NCBI GenBank assembly: GCA_031259655.1
Contig: JAIRLF010000200.1
Coordinates: 1 to 6,382, forward strand
Length of the DNA: 6,382 nucleotides
Origin: Prevotellaceae bacterium
Lineage (GTDB): Bacteria > Bacteroidota > Bacteroidia > Bacteroidales > UBA932
Direction of reading: 5' to 3'
Part shown: positions 4,801 to 6,382 of the stretch, piece by piece
Layout: every line of letters begins with the position of its first letter
Numbering within the stretch: position 1 is the first letter of the stretch
Program-made: the position numbers and the translations under genes
Notes under the pieces: model-generated
Told to the model about the DNA's origin: nothing
Database searches by the model: none
Seen by the model: the letters and a program-made list of their open reading frames with translations, nothing else

Positions 4801-6382
4801 ATGAGGAATATCTTACTTGCGATATTGTTATTTCTGCCTGTTTTGCTTGTTGCGCAACAAGTCGAACAGGATACTCTCTCGCAAAACATATTGTCGCAAG
4901 ACACTCTGTCGCAGTCTCCTTCTCCTCAAAAAAAGAAAATACGCATATTGAACAGCGATATAACAAATACAATCGAATCGGATACCGGACAGATTTGGCG
5001 TCTCCGTTACAATGTTAAAATCGAACACGAAGGCGTCATAATGGAATGCGACAGCGCGATGCTTTGGCCCGACGGCATTTTCGAAGCGTTTAGCAATACG
5101 AAAGTTACAAGCGGCGCTACGATTGTCACGGGCGACGTGATGATATACAGCGAAATCACCGGCAAAGCAAATGTCAAAGGCAGAATAGTGTATCTCATCG
5201 ACGGCAATTCGACCCTCAGAACCACCGAAGTAGATTTCGATACGGAAACGGAAATCGGTTTTTTCGAACATGAGGGGACTATCGTCGATTCGTTCAGAAC
5301 ACTGGAATCCCAAAAAGGTTATTATTATTCGAAAATCAAAGAATTTGAATTTATCGGACAGGTGCAATCCGATACGAAAGATTATGTATTGCAGTCGGAT
5401 TCAATGAAATATAACACCGATACGAAACTGTTCACTTTTTATTCGAATACTCACATCTGGGCTGAAAACGGCTACCTGTATTGCGACAAAGGCTGGTACG
5501 ACAGCGATAAGGATATCATGTTCTTTTACAGTAACTCGTACATGCTTTCCTCGAAACAGGAAATATTTGCCGACAGCATTTACTACGAAAATCCGAATAG
5601 AAAAGGACGCCTGTATTCGAATATACAAGTTACCGATACTGCTCAGAAAACGATTGCATTAGCCGATTTTGCCGATTTCGACATGAACACTGAAGATTTT
5701 CTGATGCGTCGAAACCCTTCGATTATAATGTACGACGATAAAGATTCGGTTTTTATCCGGGCAGACACTCTCTATTCCGTGACGAAAACAGCCAAAATAC
5801 CTGTGCCAAAGAATGATTCGCTGTCTTTAACGCCGGATACTGTTTCCGTAAACGTCCCTGTGAGCGATACAACATTCACGGCTTTGATTCCGGATTCCAT
5901 TTTACCGGAAGCGCCTCAATATATCGCAGATACGGTTGAATATGTAGACAGTACGTATAAAGAACTGTTTGCATTCAAAGATGCAAAACTCTACCGAAAA
6001 GATTTTCAATTGAGAAGCGATTCGATGTATTTCAACACTCTTGATTCAATATGGAAAACATATTACAATCCTATTTTGTGGGACGGAAAAAAGATGCAGA
6101 TAACATCCGATTCCATGAAGTTTTATATGAAAAATGGAGAGATGGAACATGCTGATTTCAATGGAAATGCAATGGTTGTTGTCCCCGAAGGCGACCCCGA
6201 CAGTACTATATATTTCAATCAAATCAAATCTAAAAACATGAAAGCGTATCTAAGCAACAGTCTATTAACTGTTTTCGAGGCAATGGGAAACGCTCAGACT
6301 CTTGCTTTCTCGCTGAACGACTTCACAATGAACAGGACGGAAGCGGCGACATTCAAAGTGTTTTTTGAGTCGGGAAAAGCGC
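4801..6382 (+). CDS. OstA/LptA-like protein, 3' end beyond the window
   Basis: Member of the OstA/LptA superfamily, whose beta-jellyroll repeats form the periplasmic lipopolysaccharide-transport bridge; in Bacteroidota such long OstA-like proteins are the probable LptA counterpart (inference). The visible 527 residues start with a signal peptide (1 to about 18, ending LLVA before QQ) and a Q/S/T linker with DTLSQ repeats (24-38). The opening domain runs RLRYNVKIEHEGVIMECDSA (about 67-86). Strand-turn units with a D-S-[MI] or similar core recur at D84, D200, D258, D322, D407 and D437, each followed by a Y/F-rich strand. A Ser/Thr/Asp/Pro-rich stretch (about 333-385) separates two blocks. The reading frame is open to the right edge, so the true length is unknown. 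ATG at 4801 is chosen because the signal peptide begins there; an in-frame GTG at 4783 would add six residues. It follows surA by 19 nt. No stop or frameshift is seen. Confidence 0.87.
   Translation, partial: MRNILLAILLFLPVLLVAQQVEQDTLSQNILSQDTLSQSPSPQKKKIRILNSDITNTIESDTGQIWRLRYNVKIEHEGVIMECDSAMLWPDGIFEAFSNTKVTSGATIVTGDVMIYSEITGKANVKGRIVYLIDGNSTLRTTEVDFDTETEIGFFEHEGTIVDSFRTLESQKGYYYSKIKEFEFIGQVQSDTKDYVLQSDSMKYNTDTKLFTFYSNTHIWAENGYLYCDKGWYDSDKDIMFFYSNSYMLSSKQEIFADSIYYENPNRKGRLYSNIQVTDTAQKTIALADFADFDMNTEDFLMRRNPSIIMYDDKDSVFIRADTLYSVTKTAKIPVPKNDSLSLTPDTVSVNVPVSDTTFTALIPDSILPEAPQYIADTVEYVDSTYKELFAFKDAKLYRKDFQLRSDSMYFNTLDSIWKTYYNPILWDGKKMQITSDSMKFYMKNGEMEHADFNGNAMVVVPEGDPDSTIYFNQIKSKNMKAYLSNSLLTVFEAMGNAQTLAFSLNDFTMNRTEAATFKVFFESGKA
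4867..4920 (+). repeat. Short coding repeat (DTLSQ) in the OstA-like linker
   Basis: After the signal peptide the protein reads QDTLSQNILSQDTLSQ, two DTLSQ units around a related NILSQ unit. The DNA repeats are similar but not identical (different codons at several positions), so it reads as an old low-complexity linker and not as a fresh slippage array. Confidence 0.6.

Noticed and set aside
4828..5367. Minus-strand open frame of 179 codons opposite the OstA-like gene
   Set aside because: The plus-strand frame has a signal peptide and repeat motifs; the minus frame is a compositional shadow rich in F, R and I without domain features.

Overview
This window looks like chromosomal DNA from a Bacteroidota organism, most likely of the Bacteroidales or a near relative. 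The reasons are: Bacteroidota-style -7 elements (TAnnTTTG) upstream of genes; no convincing Shine-Dalgarno sequences; a moderate AT bias; a PBP4-type carboxypeptidase with a KSGSMTG signature; and a SurA-like isomerase followed directly by an OstA-like protein, an arrangement I associate with this phylum. The species cannot be told from the sequence. All five genes concern the cell envelope.

Left part, minus strand (1-841): an energy-transduction pair. The gene at 146-841 encodes an ExbB/TolQ-family proton-channel subunit. Downstream of it, and cut by the left edge, is the start of an ExbD/TolR-family partner (1-86). It encodes only about 28 residues here, but they include the cytoplasmic N-terminus and the membrane aspartate. 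The two genes are separated by an AT-rich gap made mostly of a 7-bp tandem repeat (ATCAAAA).

Centre: a divergent intergenic region (842-922) holds an imperfect inverted repeat. It contains two back-to-back TAnnTTTG elements, one for exbB (leftward) and one for the gene at 923-2395 (rightward). The latter encodes a periplasmic S13-family D-Ala-D-Ala carboxypeptidase/endopeptidase (PBP4/DacB type) with all three active-site motifs. A 163-nt spacer follows, with a candidate promoter (TTTG, 21 nt, TACCTTG).

Right part, plus strand (2559-6382): three tightly packed genes, probably one transcript, with gaps of 12 and 19 nt. The first is a lipoprotein related to SurA/PrsA-type chaperones, whose isomerase domain seems degenerate. 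The second is a SurA-like periplasmic peptidyl-prolyl isomerase with two parvulin-type domains. The third is an OstA/LptA-like protein with repeated D-S-M strand motifs, cut by the right edge. Together they suggest a module for outer-membrane biogenesis: chaperoning of unfolded outer-membrane proteins plus a lipopolysaccharide-transport-type beta-jellyroll protein. The pairing recalls the lptD-surA linkage of E. coli, although the partner here is the periplasmic OstA-type protein and not the barrel.

I do not see a defence system, mobile element, CRISPR array or RNA gene. The more interesting points are the loss of a conserved membrane glutamate in the ExbB-like protein, the symmetric divergent promoter region, the degenerate lipoprotein chaperone next to SurA, and the repeat architecture of the OstA-like protein. 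No stretch over 300 nt lacks a gene.
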